From Flavobacterium litorale (GTDB lineage: Bacteria; Bacteroidota; Bacteroidia; Flavobacteriales; Flavobacteriaceae): a stretch of DNA of 64,000 nucleotides. Below the pieces are notes generated by a model. That model did no database searches and was not told the origin of the DNA. It was given only the letters and a program-made list of their open reading frames with translations. Made by a program: the position numbers and the translations under genes. Positions 34,552 through 43,649 of this stretch are shown here, piece after piece (position 1 is the stretch's first letter; each line of letters starts with the position of its first letter). Where the stretch lies: assembly GCF_019613795.1 (NCBI RefSeq), contig NZ_CP080429.1, forward strand, positions 1,972,501-2,036,500, given 5' to 3'.

Positions 34552-35232
34552 TTACAGGCACGCAAGAATGCAATCAGCGTATGTTTCCACAGCTATTCCA
34601 GTTTGTATTTTAAATAACGTAGTTGCCGTAGCTATTGTAGCCGAAAAAGCGGCACCGTTGCCTGTGGCAACGTATTCGGTAGCTCCGTTTATCATTGAAT
34701 TCGTCAAGGTTGTTTGTGCATTTTCAACTGTTAAGTCGAGAACATCTCCACAAGCCTCCATGCAGGGGTTTGAAGCGGGTACTACGTCTGGTTCGGGTAA
34801 TAAAACAACAAAATCTTGTGTTTGAGAGCCTGCTAAAGTCTGGAAAAATAATTGATTGTCTGTAATCAACTGTTCTCCCGATTTTTTAATACTATTCCAC
34901 TCTGTTTCGGCTTCTGTATAGTTGTTAAAACTTGTAAGCGCTATATTGGTATTTATCCAGCCCAGTAGTTTTGCTTCGGTATTAATTTGAGCGGTATTGC
35001 CTGTAAAACGCATTTTAGCGGTAAACAATTTAATAGCAGCATCATAATCAGTATACCTTTTTGATGCCGTCATGGCTTGGTACAGGGGTTTTAGGTTGTT
35101 GCCTGATTTTGCTTGGTAATTGTTAGTAACAGTGGTGTTGTTGTTTCCGTTAGTAGTTGTTACATCTTCGTTATCATTAGAACATGATACAAAGAAAAGT
35201 AGCCCAAAGATGAGCAAAGAAATTTTTTTCAT
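34552..35232 (-). CDS. Lipoprotein, tandem paralogue C of an unrecognised domain, with an extra C-terminal region
   Basis: Predicted 226-residue lipoprotein, lipobox LLFFVSC (Cys at about 17), followed by an Asn/Thr-rich linker. It shares the block AKMRFTGNTAQ, LGWINTNIALTSF and NNYTEAETEWNSIKKS with the two smaller genes downstream. A second half of about 90 residues (NPCMEACGDVLDLTVENAQ... ending DCILACL) is found only in this copy and has two paired cysteines. It is the first gene of a three-gene tandem family. Confidence 0.72.
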   Translation of the reverse strand: MKKISLLIFGLLFFVSCSNDNEDVTTTNGNNNTTVTNNYQAKSGNNLKPLYQAMTASKRYTDYDAAIKLFTAKMRFTGNTAQINTEAKLLGWINTNIALTSFNNYTEAETEWNSIKKSGEQLITDNQLFFQTLAGSQTQDFVVLLPEPDVVPASNPCMEACGDVLDLTVENAQTTLTNSMINGATEYVATGNGAAFSATIATATTLFKIQTGIAVETYADCILACL

Positions 35233-35369
35233 GATGAATTAATTAATTGGATGGCGCTTACTTTCAGTATTTTATATCCCTGTTTCTGCTTGTCGGATAA
35301 TTATAGCAAAACAAATATAAATGATAAATAATATAATTAACAAAAAATAATTGTTAAAAAAATATAATC

Positions 35370-36143
35370 CTATTCGTTAAGGGTTTCGTTTAAAAATAAC
35401 ATTAAGTGTTCCCAACTTCTTTTGTTAGCAATATCGTTATATGCAGCACCTTTTGAGTTGTCTGTTCCCAATTCCGCTTCGGTAAAAGCATGTACTGCAT
35501 TGCCATAGTATATCATTTGCCAATCGGCATTACCATCGCGCATTTCTTGCTCAAAGGCTTCTATTTCTTGTCTCGATACATATGGGTCGTCAGCACCATG
35601 CAGTACTAATACTTTCGATTTTATCTTTTTGTTTTCTCTATTAGCATCTTTACCCAAGCCACCATGAAATGATACCACGCCTTTAACAGCCATTTTTGCT
35701 CTTACTACTTCTAGTGCTCCTGTGCCACCAAAACAGTACCCTATTACTACAATATTTTCGGGGCTTGCACCTTGTTTAATAAGCTCGTTCATAGCCAGCA
35801 TAATACGTTTTTGGTACAGTTTGGGGTTGCTTTTGTAGTAACCTGCTCTTTCGCCTGCTTCTTTAGTATTAGTAGGGTAGTTGCCTTCGCCATATATGTC
35901 GGCAATAAAAGCATAGTACCCTAATTGGCTTAATTGTTTTGCTACTCTTTTGGAGTGGGCATTAATGCCTCTCCAGGCTGGGAGTATTAGTATGCCAGGT
36001 GTCTCGGCGGTGGGGTTTGCTGGGGCTATACCGTAACCATTTAATTTCTGATTTTCATCGTTGTATGGTACAGCTTTTAGTTGTGCATTGGTTTGTAAAC
36101 TCATGGTTAGCAGTGTAAGTAGTAGTAATGTTTTTAGTTTCAT
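35370..36143 (-). CDS. Secreted dienelactone hydrolase-family enzyme
   Basis: Predicted 257-residue alpha/beta hydrolase with a signal peptide (cleavage after LQTNA, about 20). The nucleophile Cys is in VVIGYCFGGTGALE (elbow GYCFGG, typical of dienelactone hydrolase), the Asp in LVLHGADDPYVS, and the His in GNAVHAFTE. It is probably an esterase or lactonase acting outside the cytoplasm. The real substrate is unknown. Confidence 0.9.
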   Translation of the reverse strand: MKLKTLLLLTLLTMSLQTNAQLKAVPYNDENQKLNGYGIAPANPTAETPGILILPAWRGINAHSKRVAKQLSQLGYYAFIADIYGEGNYPTNTKEAGERAGYYKSNPKLYQKRIMLAMNELIKQGASPENIVVIGYCFGGTGALEVVRAKMAVKGVVSFHGGLGKDANRENKKIKSKVLVLHGADDPYVSRQEIEAFEQEMRDGNADWQMIYYGNAVHAFTEAELGTDNSKGAAYNDIANKRSWEHLMLFLNETLNE

Positions 36144-36175
36144 AATGTATTTTTAATATGATAAATATAAATAAG

Positions 36176-36207
36176 AAAGCCTTTATACACAATGTATAAA
36201 GGCTTTT
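36176..36207 (-). terminator. Terminator of the DJ-1/PfpI gene
   Basis: AAAGCCTTTATACA and TGTATAAAGGCTTTT form a 14-bp stem with a 3-nt loop, 27 bp after the stop at 36234. Confidence 0.88.
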
Positions 36208-36233
36208 AGTATTCGGATGCATATTTACTAATG

Positions 36234-36782
36234 TTATGCGTGTTGCTCTTCGTGCTTTCCTTCTCTTATTTCCTCAATTAGTTTAGCATTAAAGGCATCT
36301 AAATCTTCAGGGCTACGGCTTGTTACAAAACCTTCGTCTACTACTACCTCTTTATCTACCCATTTTGCTCCTGCATTTTCTAAATCTTTTCTGATTGATG
36401 GGAACGATGTAAGTTCTCTACCTGCTACAACTTCCGCCTCAATTAACAATTGTGGTGCATGGCAAATTGCTGCTACAGGTTTTTTTTGCTTAAAGAAATC
36501 TCTTGTAAAGTTTACAGCTTTTTCGTTTCGTCTTAACAAATCGGGGTTGGCTACACCACCTGGTAATAACAGCGCATTATAGTCTGATGCAGATACTTCA
36601 TCTACTGTTTTATCTACAGGGTAAGAATCTCCCCAGTTTTCGCCAGACCATGATTTAATGCTTCCGTGATCTAAACTTACAATGTGTGTTGTCCAACCTT
36701 GCTTGTCTAGTTCTTGCTTAGGCGATTTTAATTCACTTTCTTCAAATCCATTTGTTGCTAAAATAGCTACTTTCTTGCTCAT
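36234..36782 (-). CDS. DJ-1/PfpI-family protein (glyoxalase III/protease-like)
   Basis: Predicted 182-residue protein of the class I glutamine amidotransferase-like fold. The nucleophile Cys is in KPVAAICHAPQLLIEAEVVAGR (about residue 107). The N-terminal strand VAILATNGFEESELKSPKQELDKQGW holds the conserved Glu that activates it. The family includes intracellular proteases and glyoxalases for dicarbonyl stress; the precise activity is uncertain. Single gene, with its own terminator. Confidence 0.9.
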   Translation of the reverse strand: MSKKVAILATNGFEESELKSPKQELDKQGWTTHIVSLDHGSIKSWSGENWGDSYPVDKTVDEVSASDYNALLLPGGVANPDLLRRNEKAVNFTRDFFKQKKPVAAICHAPQLLIEAEVVAGRELTSFPSIRKDLENAGAKWVDKEVVVDEGFVTSRSPEDLDAFNAKLIEEIREGKHEEQHA

Positions 36783-36925
36783 TATTTTAAATTTTTATGG
36801 TTAGTAAATAATTACAATACAAAACTACTAACTAAGTGGATAAACATGTTTTAATGCTCTACTAAAGTTCTACTAATGTTTGTTAATGTATGGTTTGAGC
36901 GATGTAGATGGATTAGTATAGTAAT

Positions 36926-36957
36926 AAAAAAGCACCGTAGTAGTACGGTGCTTTTTT
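36926..36957 (-). terminator. Terminator of the Ser/Arg-rich gene
   Basis: AAAAAGCACCGTA and TACGGTGCTTTTTT form a 13-bp stem with a 4-nt loop, 20 bp after the stop at 36977. Confidence 0.88.
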
Positions 36958-36976
36958 GGCTGAATGTTATATGTTT

Positions 36977-38137
36977 TTATCCTCTTGATCTTGAAGACGA
37001 GTTTCGGTTACTTCTGGATGAACCGCTTCGGGTACTGCTAGAGGATCTCGATGTTCCGTTGTTAGATGACCTTGTAGTGGTTGGTGTAGTACTGCGTCGT
37101 GTGGTTGTTCTTGAGCCAGAAGTATCTGTTCTGTTTCTTGAGGAAGAACTTCTCGCGTTTTGATTTCGGTTTAACGAACGTGAGGTACTAGTGTTATTAC
37201 TATTTCTTCTTGAAGATGAGTTGCGAGTTGTAGACGAATTTTGGTTATCTGAAGAACGTCTGGAACTATTAACACTATTACGGTTTATATTGCTATTTCT
37301 AACCGAATTGGTTCGTGTAGCATTGGTATTTGTACTTCTGGAAGAACTGTTATATGTATTTCGTGACGAACTTGTTCGGGTACCTACGCTGTAGCTGCCT
37401 CTGCTTTGTTCCAATACATATCTGTTATTAAGGCTTGTTCTTCTGGCAAAAGCCCTGTCAGGGTATTGTCTTTCGTAAGCATTTGCTCTTCTGGAATTGT
37501 GCAATGCAATGGCACGACTACTACGTCTGTTATACACATAATTGTACCTGTTTCTGTTATTTATATGTATGTGTAAATTGTTTCGGTATCGGTACACGGG
37601 GTAGGGGTTCCAATAGCTATAATAGGTAGGGTAGTAGCCCCAATACCAAGGCGAGTAGTAAGGGCGGTAGCTGCTTACCCAAAATACATCGTATATTAAC
37701 GGTCGGTTTACATAAACGGGTTCGTAAATATAATTAGGTCCATACATATACACATCGCCAACTACTTGTACGTGTACATTATTTTGTCTGTCACGCTCCA
37801 CTTCAATAGTAGCTACATCCTGAAAGGTATCTATACCTAGTACCGATTGTAGTATTATTAAGTGGGTGTTGTTTTCGGTTACCTCAATTACACGCAAGTA
37901 GTCAACTCTGTTATCATTATTTAAATCTAAGTTCGATATCTGTATGTTAGGGTCATTGAGCTTTCTTTCAAAATCTTCTAAATCCCTCGAATCTCCAAAT
38001 ATCGATGCAACGGCAGTTAAATCTAGATTATCACTAATATCATAACTATTTGCCGTTACCGTAGTAACATCTTGTGCAAAAATTTGATTTACAAAAAGTA
38101 AAGCAAATAAGGCAATATAGTTTATTTTCGTTCTCAT
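36977..38137 (-). CDS. Secreted protein with Ser/Arg/Asn/Thr low-complexity tail
   Basis: Predicted 386-residue protein. A signal peptide (about 1-21, ending IFAQ) is followed by a folded domain of about 115 residues (DLTAVASIFGDSRDLEDFERKLND...NVHVQVVGDVYMYGPN). Next comes a Tyr/Trp/Pro-rich stretch (about 150-185, with YSPWYWGYYP) and finally about 135 residues made almost only of Ser, Arg, Asn and Thr. The tail has no repeat unit I can define and is probably disordered. Export suggests adhesion or matrix binding, which is inference. Confidence 0.72.
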   Translation of the reverse strand: MRTKINYIALFALLFVNQIFAQDVTTVTANSYDISDNLDLTAVASIFGDSRDLEDFERKLNDPNIQISNLDLNNDNRVDYLRVIEVTENNTHLIILQSVLGIDTFQDVATIEVERDRQNNVHVQVVGDVYMYGPNYIYEPVYVNRPLIYDVFWVSSYRPYYSPWYWGYYPTYYSYWNPYPVYRYRNNLHIHINNRNRYNYVYNRRSSRAIALHNSRRANAYERQYPDRAFARRTSLNNRYVLEQSRGSYSVGTRTSSSRNTYNSSSRSTNTNATRTNSVRNSNINRNSVNSSRRSSDNQNSSTTRNSSSRRNSNNTSTSRSLNRNQNARSSSSRNRTDTSGSRTTTRRSTTPTTTRSSNNGTSRSSSSTRSGSSRSNRNSSSRSRG

Positions 38138-38280
38138 CGTTGTGTTATTTTAGTGCCTTAAAATTCAGTTTTTGTGTTTGCTATCTATAACTTTCAATTA
38201 CTGTGCCACTATTTTTTTATTATCTTTACAATTCATTGTATCACTAATAAATTCAAGGGTTTTAGTTAAAAATAATACAT

Positions 38281-38775
38281 ATGGAAATTGTTAAAGCCTC
38301 CTTAAAAGATGTCGTTCTAATAAATAAACTGGCTAACCAAGTTTGGGAGCCAACCTATAAAGATATATTATCTGCCGCTCAACTGGAATATATGTTTGGT
38401 ATGATGTACAGCCCGAAATCAATTACAGCACAGCTCGAAGTAAAAGGGCATGAGTTTTTGCTGATTAAAGATGATAAACAGTATTTTGGTTTTGCATCGT
38501 ACGAGCTTAATTGCAAACCAAATACTACCAAAATACATAAGTTATACGTGTTACCCAACTTGCAGGGAAAAGGTATTGGTGCGCAATTGTTACGAGCTAT
38601 AGAGCGCGAAGCCAGTAAAGTGGGTAATACTATTGTAACACTCAATGTAAATCGTTTTAATACAGCTCTTAATTTTTACAATAAAACGGGCTTTGTAAAA
38701 GTAGGAGTGGAGGATATAGATATTGGTAGTGGATATTTAATGGAGGATTACGTTATGGAAAAGGAGCTACGATAG
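38281..38775 (+). CDS. GNAT-family N-acetyltransferase
   Basis: Predicted 164-residue single-domain protein. Motif A is LPNLQGKGIGAQLLRAIEREASKVG (acetyl-CoA pyrophosphate loop, about 97-121), preceded by KIHKLYVL. Motif B is at NRFNTALNFYNKTGFVKVG. The substrate is not predictable. The start at 38281 is the first ATG, and its sequence MEIVKASLKDVVLINKLA is family-like. Confidence 0.9.
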   Translation: MEIVKASLKDVVLINKLANQVWEPTYKDILSAAQLEYMFGMMYSPKSITAQLEVKGHEFLLIKDDKQYFGFASYELNCKPNTTKIHKLYVLPNLQGKGIGAQLLRAIEREASKVGNTIVTLNVNRFNTALNFYNKTGFVKVGVEDIDIGSGYLMEDYVMEKELR

Positions 38776-38840
38776 CTATTTGTTTTATACCATATTACAT
38801 TATAAACCCAAAATTTTATTTGCAGCACTAAATTATAACT

Positions 38841-39428
38841 ATGCAAAACAACAACAGTACTATAAAATTACTTTCCAGCGAAACATTATCGGATAGCTGG
38901 GGAGAACTCAACAAGGTTAAGTTTGAATACCAATTAAAAGATGGTACAATACAAGAGCAAACTCGAGAAGTATACAACCGAGGTAACGGGGCAGTAATTT
39001 TATTATACAATACCACCAAAAAAACCGTAATACTTACTAGGCAATTGCGCATACCTACGTGGTTTAATGGAAATACCGATGGTATGATGATTGAAGCTTG
39101 TGCAGGAATGTTGGATGATAAAAATCCAGAGGAATGTATTAGAATTGAAGCAGAGGAGGAAACAGGCTATACCCTTAGTAAAGTTGAAAAAGTAATGGAG
39201 GTATATATGTCTCCTGGATCGGTTACCGAGATATTATATTTTTTTGTAGCAGCTTATGCTGACACTATGAAGACTAGTGAGGGTGGTGGTGCCGAAAATG
39301 AGCAGGAAGACATTGAAGTATTAGAAATTCCGTTTGAAGAAGCGAAGGCAATGATAACTAATGGCAAAATTAAAGATGCTAAAACCATAATTCTGTTGCA
39401 ATATGCCCAAATTCATGGCTTAGTGTAA
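38841..39428 (+). CDS. nudK: Nudix hydrolase, GDP-mannose pyrophosphatase NudK-like
   Basis: Predicted 195-residue protein of the ADP-ribose/GDP-mannose pyrophosphatase Nudix branch. The Nudix helix is in ACAGMLDDKNPEECIRIEAEEETGYTL (about 95-120), with the Mg-binding EAEEE residues intact. The outer positions depart from the consensus (Asn where the first Glu is usual, Ile where Arg is usual). PGSVTEILYFFVAAY is typical of NudK. GDP-mannose hydrolysis is a family inference. Confidence 0.87.
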   Translation: MQNNNSTIKLLSSETLSDSWGELNKVKFEYQLKDGTIQEQTREVYNRGNGAVILLYNTTKKTVILTRQLRIPTWFNGNTDGMMIEACAGMLDDKNPEECIRIEAEEETGYTLSKVEKVMEVYMSPGSVTEILYFFVAAYADTMKTSEGGGAENEQEDIEVLEIPFEEAKAMITNGKIKDAKTIILLQYAQIHGLV

Positions 39429-39505
39429 ATAATTAATACCTTAGTAAATAACTATTGCTTGTTTATTTTTAGAAACTGCGGTTTGATGCCAATTTTTTTA
39501 AAGAT

Positions 39506-41023
39506 TTAGGCATAATATTCAATATAGAGTTTACCAATCATTAAATTAAGTTTGTGCTTATAATCGTCTATAAGCCATTGCTTGTAATTTTTGGTAGTTT
39601 TTGCCAGTAGTTTTGCATATTGCTTTACGCGGTATTCAATATCCTGCCCTAGTTCTTTAGCTAGTTTCCGTGCTTCGGGTATACTCTCTGTATTTTCTAG
39701 GCACATCATGGCGTGCTGTCGTATGGATTTTTCTATAACCGTTCGTGGTTTTCGTTTTTCATCCATTGCAAGTGTATACTCCTCTTCCATATCAAAGTTA
39801 ATATCATCGGTATTTTTAAACTTCTCCCTAACATCATCGGGCATAACATATACGTGCTGATTCTCGATATCAGTATCTGTACGAATGTTCTCTAAAAACC
39901 GTTCAGGGTGTTTAAAAATATACTGCCAGTCCACAGGGTCGTTCCATAAACCAAACCGCTGCGCATTGTTCCCCAAATCAATAACCGTAAAGGTTTCTTT
40001 GTTTGGAAGTTTACGCGAACCTCTGCCAATCATCTGGAAATATAGGGTTAACGATCGTGTGGCTCGGTTAAGTATAATAGTTTCTACCGTAGGCTCATCA
40101 AAACCTGTAGTTAATATGGATACTGATGTTACAATAGCATTTGGCGTGTTTTTAAACCAACTAAGTATGTTTCTGCGCTCCTCTTCGGGCGTTTTATTAT
40201 CTAAATGCCTTATATCGTATCCTGCAGATTTAAATGTTTCGTATACGTATAACGATGTATTAATACCGTTATTAAATATCAGTGTTTTTTTATTTTTAGT
40301 TCTGTTTTCGTACGATTGTAGTAATAAATCTTGCATGCCCGTGCGCGAGTACAGTTCGTCTGAAGAGCTTACGGTGTAATCGCCATTAATACCAAGTTTT
40401 AATGATGTTAACTCTACATCGTAACCATACATTGCTGCTTTAGCAAGATACCCTTTATCTATTAACGACTGTATGGGCTCGCCCACTATAAGCTCATCGT
40501 ATGTTTCGTACATTGGTAAATCAATGTTAGAGCTTAAAGGTGTTGCTGTAACCCCTAAAAAAAAGGAACTCTTAAAATAAGCAAACAGTTTTCTAAAAGA
40601 GTTATAGTGTGCCTCATCTACAATAACAAGCCCTACATAATCCATTACGAATTTTTTATCCTTAAGTCGATTATTTAAGGTTTCCACCATGGCTACATAA
40701 CACGAATAATCTTCATGGTCATCCAAATCCTTAATATTGCTATCTATAACCTTATTTTTCACGCCAAAGCTTTCCAGCATTTGCGATGTTTGCTTGCTAA
40801 GCTCTATTCTGTGCGTTAGTACCAGTACTTTTTGGTTGTACTTTTCAATATAGCGTCGGGCTATTTCAGAAAATATTACCGTTTTACCACCTCCTGTAGG
40901 CAATTGGTAAAGTAAATGATAGTTGTTGGCACGTCCTTCAAACTTATCAAATATGGCATTAATATCTTCCTTTTGGTAGTGGTACAGCTCTTTCCTGTCC
41001 TCGGCGTTTTCTTCTATTTGCAT
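39506..41023 (-). CDS. DEAD/DEAH-box superfamily 2 helicase
   Basis: Predicted 505-residue ATP-dependent helicase. Motifs are YQLPTGGGKTVIFSE (motif I), VLVLTHRIELSKQ (Ia), LVIVDEAHYNSFRKL (II, DEAH), LGVTATPLSS (III), SVSILTTGFDEPTVETIILNRA (IV/V) and QMIGRGSRKLPN (VI), in order. The C-terminal part (about 400-505) is helical and Lys-rich. It resembles the short UvrB/RecQ-unrelated helicases of the HsdR/type III restriction relatives, but without a nuclease domain. Function unspecified. Confidence 0.9.
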   Translation of the reverse strand: MQIEENAEDRKELYHYQKEDINAIFDKFEGRANNYHLLYQLPTGGGKTVIFSEIARRYIEKYNQKVLVLTHRIELSKQTSQMLESFGVKNKVIDSNIKDLDDHEDYSCYVAMVETLNNRLKDKKFVMDYVGLVIVDEAHYNSFRKLFAYFKSSFFLGVTATPLSSNIDLPMYETYDELIVGEPIQSLIDKGYLAKAAMYGYDVELTSLKLGINGDYTVSSSDELYSRTGMQDLLLQSYENRTKNKKTLIFNNGINTSLYVYETFKSAGYDIRHLDNKTPEEERRNILSWFKNTPNAIVTSVSILTTGFDEPTVETIILNRATRSLTLYFQMIGRGSRKLPNKETFTVIDLGNNAQRFGLWNDPVDWQYIFKHPERFLENIRTDTDIENQHVYVMPDDVREKFKNTDDINFDMEEEYTLAMDEKRKPRTVIEKSIRQHAMMCLENTESIPEARKLAKELGQDIEYRVKQYAKLLAKTTKNYKQWLIDDYKHKLNLMIGKLYIEYYA

Positions 41024-41273
41024 AAAGAGATGTGATAATTTTCAAAAATATATATTTTAAATACATATTCACGTTCATAAAATCATAATTCTTAGTTATG
41101 GATTGATTTTTTTACAGATGTTAAGGTAATTGCTAATTAGGTTAGCATTATTTACTCAAATACTGCTTCTTGAGGAATAGAGTAGGTGCAATTAACGTTT
41201 TAATATAAAATACATTGTAAAGCTAGGATTATTTAAAGGTTAAAGCGTGCTTTATAAATACAGTATTAACGCA

Positions 41274-41281
41274 TATATTTG
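41274..41281 (+). promoter_or_regulatory. -7 box of aroC
   Basis: TATATTTG matches TAnnTTTG, 23 nt before the start. The -33 region has TTTA at 41251-41254, at the right distance. Confidence 0.6.
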
Positions 41282-41304
41282 TAGAACTTCAAAAAAAATA
41301 TAAC

Positions 41305-42366
41305 ATGGCAGGCAATACATTTGGTACATTATTTAAGCTTACAACCTTTGGCGAATCGCATGGCGAAGCACTGGGGGGTATTATAGATGGTTGTCCTGCA
41401 GGTGTAACTATAGACATTGAAGCCATACAACATGAATTGAATAGGCGCAGACCAGGGCAATCGGCTATTGTAACTCAACGTAAAGAGCCTGATGCGGTAC
41501 AATTTTTATCGGGTTTGTTTGAGGGCAAAACTACAGGGACACCAATTGGCTTTACCATACCTAACGTAAACCAAAAAAGTGCCGATTATTCGCATATTAA
41601 AGAGGTGTACCGACCATCGCATGCCGATTATGTGTACGACCAAAAATATGGAATACGAGATTACAGAGGGGGTGGCAGAAGTTCGGCACGCGAAACGGTA
41701 AGCAGAGTAGTGGCAGGTGCTATTGCCAAGCAAATGTTACCCGAAATTAGTATTAATGCATTCGTATCATCAGTAGGTGAAATTTTTATTGATAAACCCT
41801 ATCAAGCCTTAGATTTTAGTTTAACAGAAACAAATGCTGTACGTTGCCCCGATATTGCAACTGCTAAAAAAATGGAGGAACATATTAAAGAGGTTAAAAA
41901 ACAAGGCGATACCGTAGGCGGTACTATTACTTGCGTACTTAAAAATGTTCCTAAAGGTTTGGGAGAACCTGTTTTTGATAAACTGCATGCCGAACTGGGC
42001 AAAGCAATGCTATCCATCAATGCTGTAAAGGGTTTTGAATATGGTAGTGGCTTTTGTGGTGCTAAAATGAAAGGTAGCGAACATAACGACTTGTATAATA
42101 CAGATGGCACTACAAAAACAAACTTATCTGGAGGCATACAAGGTGGTATTAGTAATGGTATGGATATTTACTTTAGGGTTGCCTTTAAACCCGTAGCTAC
42201 TTTAATGCAAGCCCAAGAAACAATAAATACGAATGGCGAAATTGTAACCATGCAGGGCAGGGGTAGACACGATGCCTGTGTTGTGCCAAGAGCAATACCA
42301 ATAGTTGAAGCGATGGCTGCACTGGTGATTGCTGATTATTACCTTATGGCGCGTTCGGACATCTAA
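41305..42366 (+). CDS. aroC: Chorismate synthase
   Basis: Predicted 353-residue enzyme that converts EPSP to chorismate, the last step of the shikimate pathway, using reduced FMN. It shows the signatures [19 protein letters not shown] (near the N end), [28 protein letters not shown] and [18 protein letters not shown]. Length and spacing are normal. Monocistronic. Confidence 0.97.
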   Translation: MAGNTFGTLFKLTTFGESHGEALGGIIDGCPAGVTIDIEAIQHELNRRRPGQSAIVTQRKEPDAVQFLSGLFEGKTTGTPIGFTIPNVNQKSADYSHIKEVYRPSHADYVYDQKYGIRDYRGGGRSSARETVSRVVAGAIAKQMLPEISINAFVSSVGEIFIDKPYQALDFSLTETNAVRCPDIATAKKMEEHIKEVKKQGDTVGGTITCVLKNVPKGLGEPVFDKLHAELGKAMLSINAVKGFEYGSGFCGAKMKGSEHNDLYNTDGTTKTNLSGGIQGGISNGMDIYFRVAFKPVATLMQAQETINTNGEIVTMQGRGRHDACVVPRAIPIVEAMAALVIADYYLMARSDI

Positions 42367-42587
42367 AGCACGAAACTCATAATTTGTGTAATAAAAGTTA
42401 TTGATTTTAACAATCTGAACAATAGTTTATTCCATGCTAGCATACCAAAAGAGGTGTTGTATAATATGATATAATTGAACTAATTAAAAAATAACTCATT
42501 ACCTTAACTCATACATATACAGCTATTAATTTATTTGCTAGCACCCATTATTGCTAACATTATAGTGGTACTAAACTATTTTTTTAG

Positions 42588-42595
42588 TATTTTTG
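42588..42595 (+). promoter_or_regulatory. -7 box of the first T9SS gene
   Basis: TATTTTTG, 32 nt before the start. The same box with nearby sequence recurs before the second T9SS gene. Confidence 0.5.
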
Positions 42596-42627
42596 AGTTT
42601 TACAAAAAACTTTAAATCATAAATCAA

Positions 42628-43527
42628 ATGAAAAAACAATTACTTACTGGAGCTTTAGTATTAGGCTCATTATTTACTGCTAATGCGCAAGTGACACTAT
42701 TTGAAGATAGCTTTGAAAGTTATGACGATTTTATAATTGAAAACATAGGCGATTACAGCCTTATTGATGGAGATATGGCTGTGTCATATGGTGTTCAGGA
42801 TGTTGAGTTTACAAATGCAACATATGTAGGGTCGTTCATAGTCTTTAATCCTTCACAAACAACCCCTGCCCTTACTGATGGATGGGAACCTCATACAGGT
42901 AATAAAATGGCTGTATGTTTTAATGCCTTGCCTGATACCAACCCATCAGGTCCAAATGATGATTGGTTAATTTCTCCGCAAATTACGTTATCATCTGCAG
43001 GTAACATGCTTTCAATGTGGGCAAAATCAGTTACTGACGATTTTGGTTTAGAAAGATTTAGCGTAGCAATTTCTACTACAGGTACTGCAGTTGAAGATTT
43101 TACAGTTATATCAGAAGGTACTTTCCTTGAGGCACCAGTAGAATGGACGGAATATACCTATGATCTTGATGTATATGCTAATCAACAAGTATATATTGCA
43201 GTACATTGTACATCTAACGATGCATTTGCATTATTTGTTGATGATATAACTGTTACAGCTGATGTAGCTTCTATCGAGGATAATCTATTATCTCAATTTA
43301 CGGTGTATCCTAACCCAGCTACAGACGTAATAACCATTACTAATGCTGCTAGTACACCAATTGACAGTGCTACTATTACAGATATTAACGGACGTACTGT
43401 AAAAACTGTAACGTTTAGTGGTGTTGCAGAAACACAAATTAACATTGCAGATCTTGCTGTTGGAGTATATGTACTTAACATAGAATCTAGCAAAGGTACA
43501 GCTACAAAGAAAATAGTTAAAAATTAG
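42628..43527 (+). CDS. T9SS-sorted secreted protein with choice-of-anchor J-like domain
   Basis: Predicted 299-residue protein. A signal peptide (about 1-20, SLFTANAQ) leads to a beta-rich domain of about 190 residues (ESYDDFIIENIGDYSLIDGD...DDWLISPQITLSSAGNMLSMWAKSVTDDFGLERFSVAIS), which resembles the MAM/choice-of-anchor J fold. The C-terminal type A T9SS domain (FTVYPNPATDVITI...TKKIVKN) directs surface delivery. Function otherwise unknown. Followed by a strong terminator. Confidence 0.85.
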   Translation: MKKQLLTGALVLGSLFTANAQVTLFEDSFESYDDFIIENIGDYSLIDGDMAVSYGVQDVEFTNATYVGSFIVFNPSQTTPALTDGWEPHTGNKMAVCFNALPDTNPSGPNDDWLISPQITLSSAGNMLSMWAKSVTDDFGLERFSVAISTTGTAVEDFTVISEGTFLEAPVEWTEYTYDLDVYANQQVYIAVHCTSNDAFALFVDDITVTADVASIEDNLLSQFTVYPNPATDVITITNAASTPIDSATITDINGRTVKTVTFSGVAETQINIADLAVGVYVLNIESSKGTATKKIVKN

Positions 43528-43545
43528 TATTCTTACTAATTCCGT

Positions 43546-43579
43546 AAAAAAGCAGGCTTTTAAAGCCTGCTTTTTTTTT
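43546..43579 (+). terminator. Terminator of the first T9SS gene
   Basis: AAAAAGCAGGCTTT and AAAGCCTGCTTTTT form a perfect stem with a two-base loop and a long T tract. Confidence 0.92.
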
Positions 43580-43597
43580 ATATTAACATAATAAAAA

Positions 43598-43627
43598 TTG
43601 CATCGGTATAATTTTTTACTATTTTTG
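43598..43627 (+). promoter_or_regulatory. Promoter of the second T9SS gene
   Basis: TTG at 43598-43600, 19 nt spacer and TATTTTTG at 43620-43627, 22 nt before the start. Confidence 0.6.
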
Positions 43628-43649
43628 AAAAAAATTAAAAACTATTACC

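Noticed and set aside
41309..41323. Fourth copy of the dispersed repeat (TTTGGTACATTA)
   Set aside because: It is a 12-bp match inside aroC that encodes the conserved NTFGTLF region, so a chance match.
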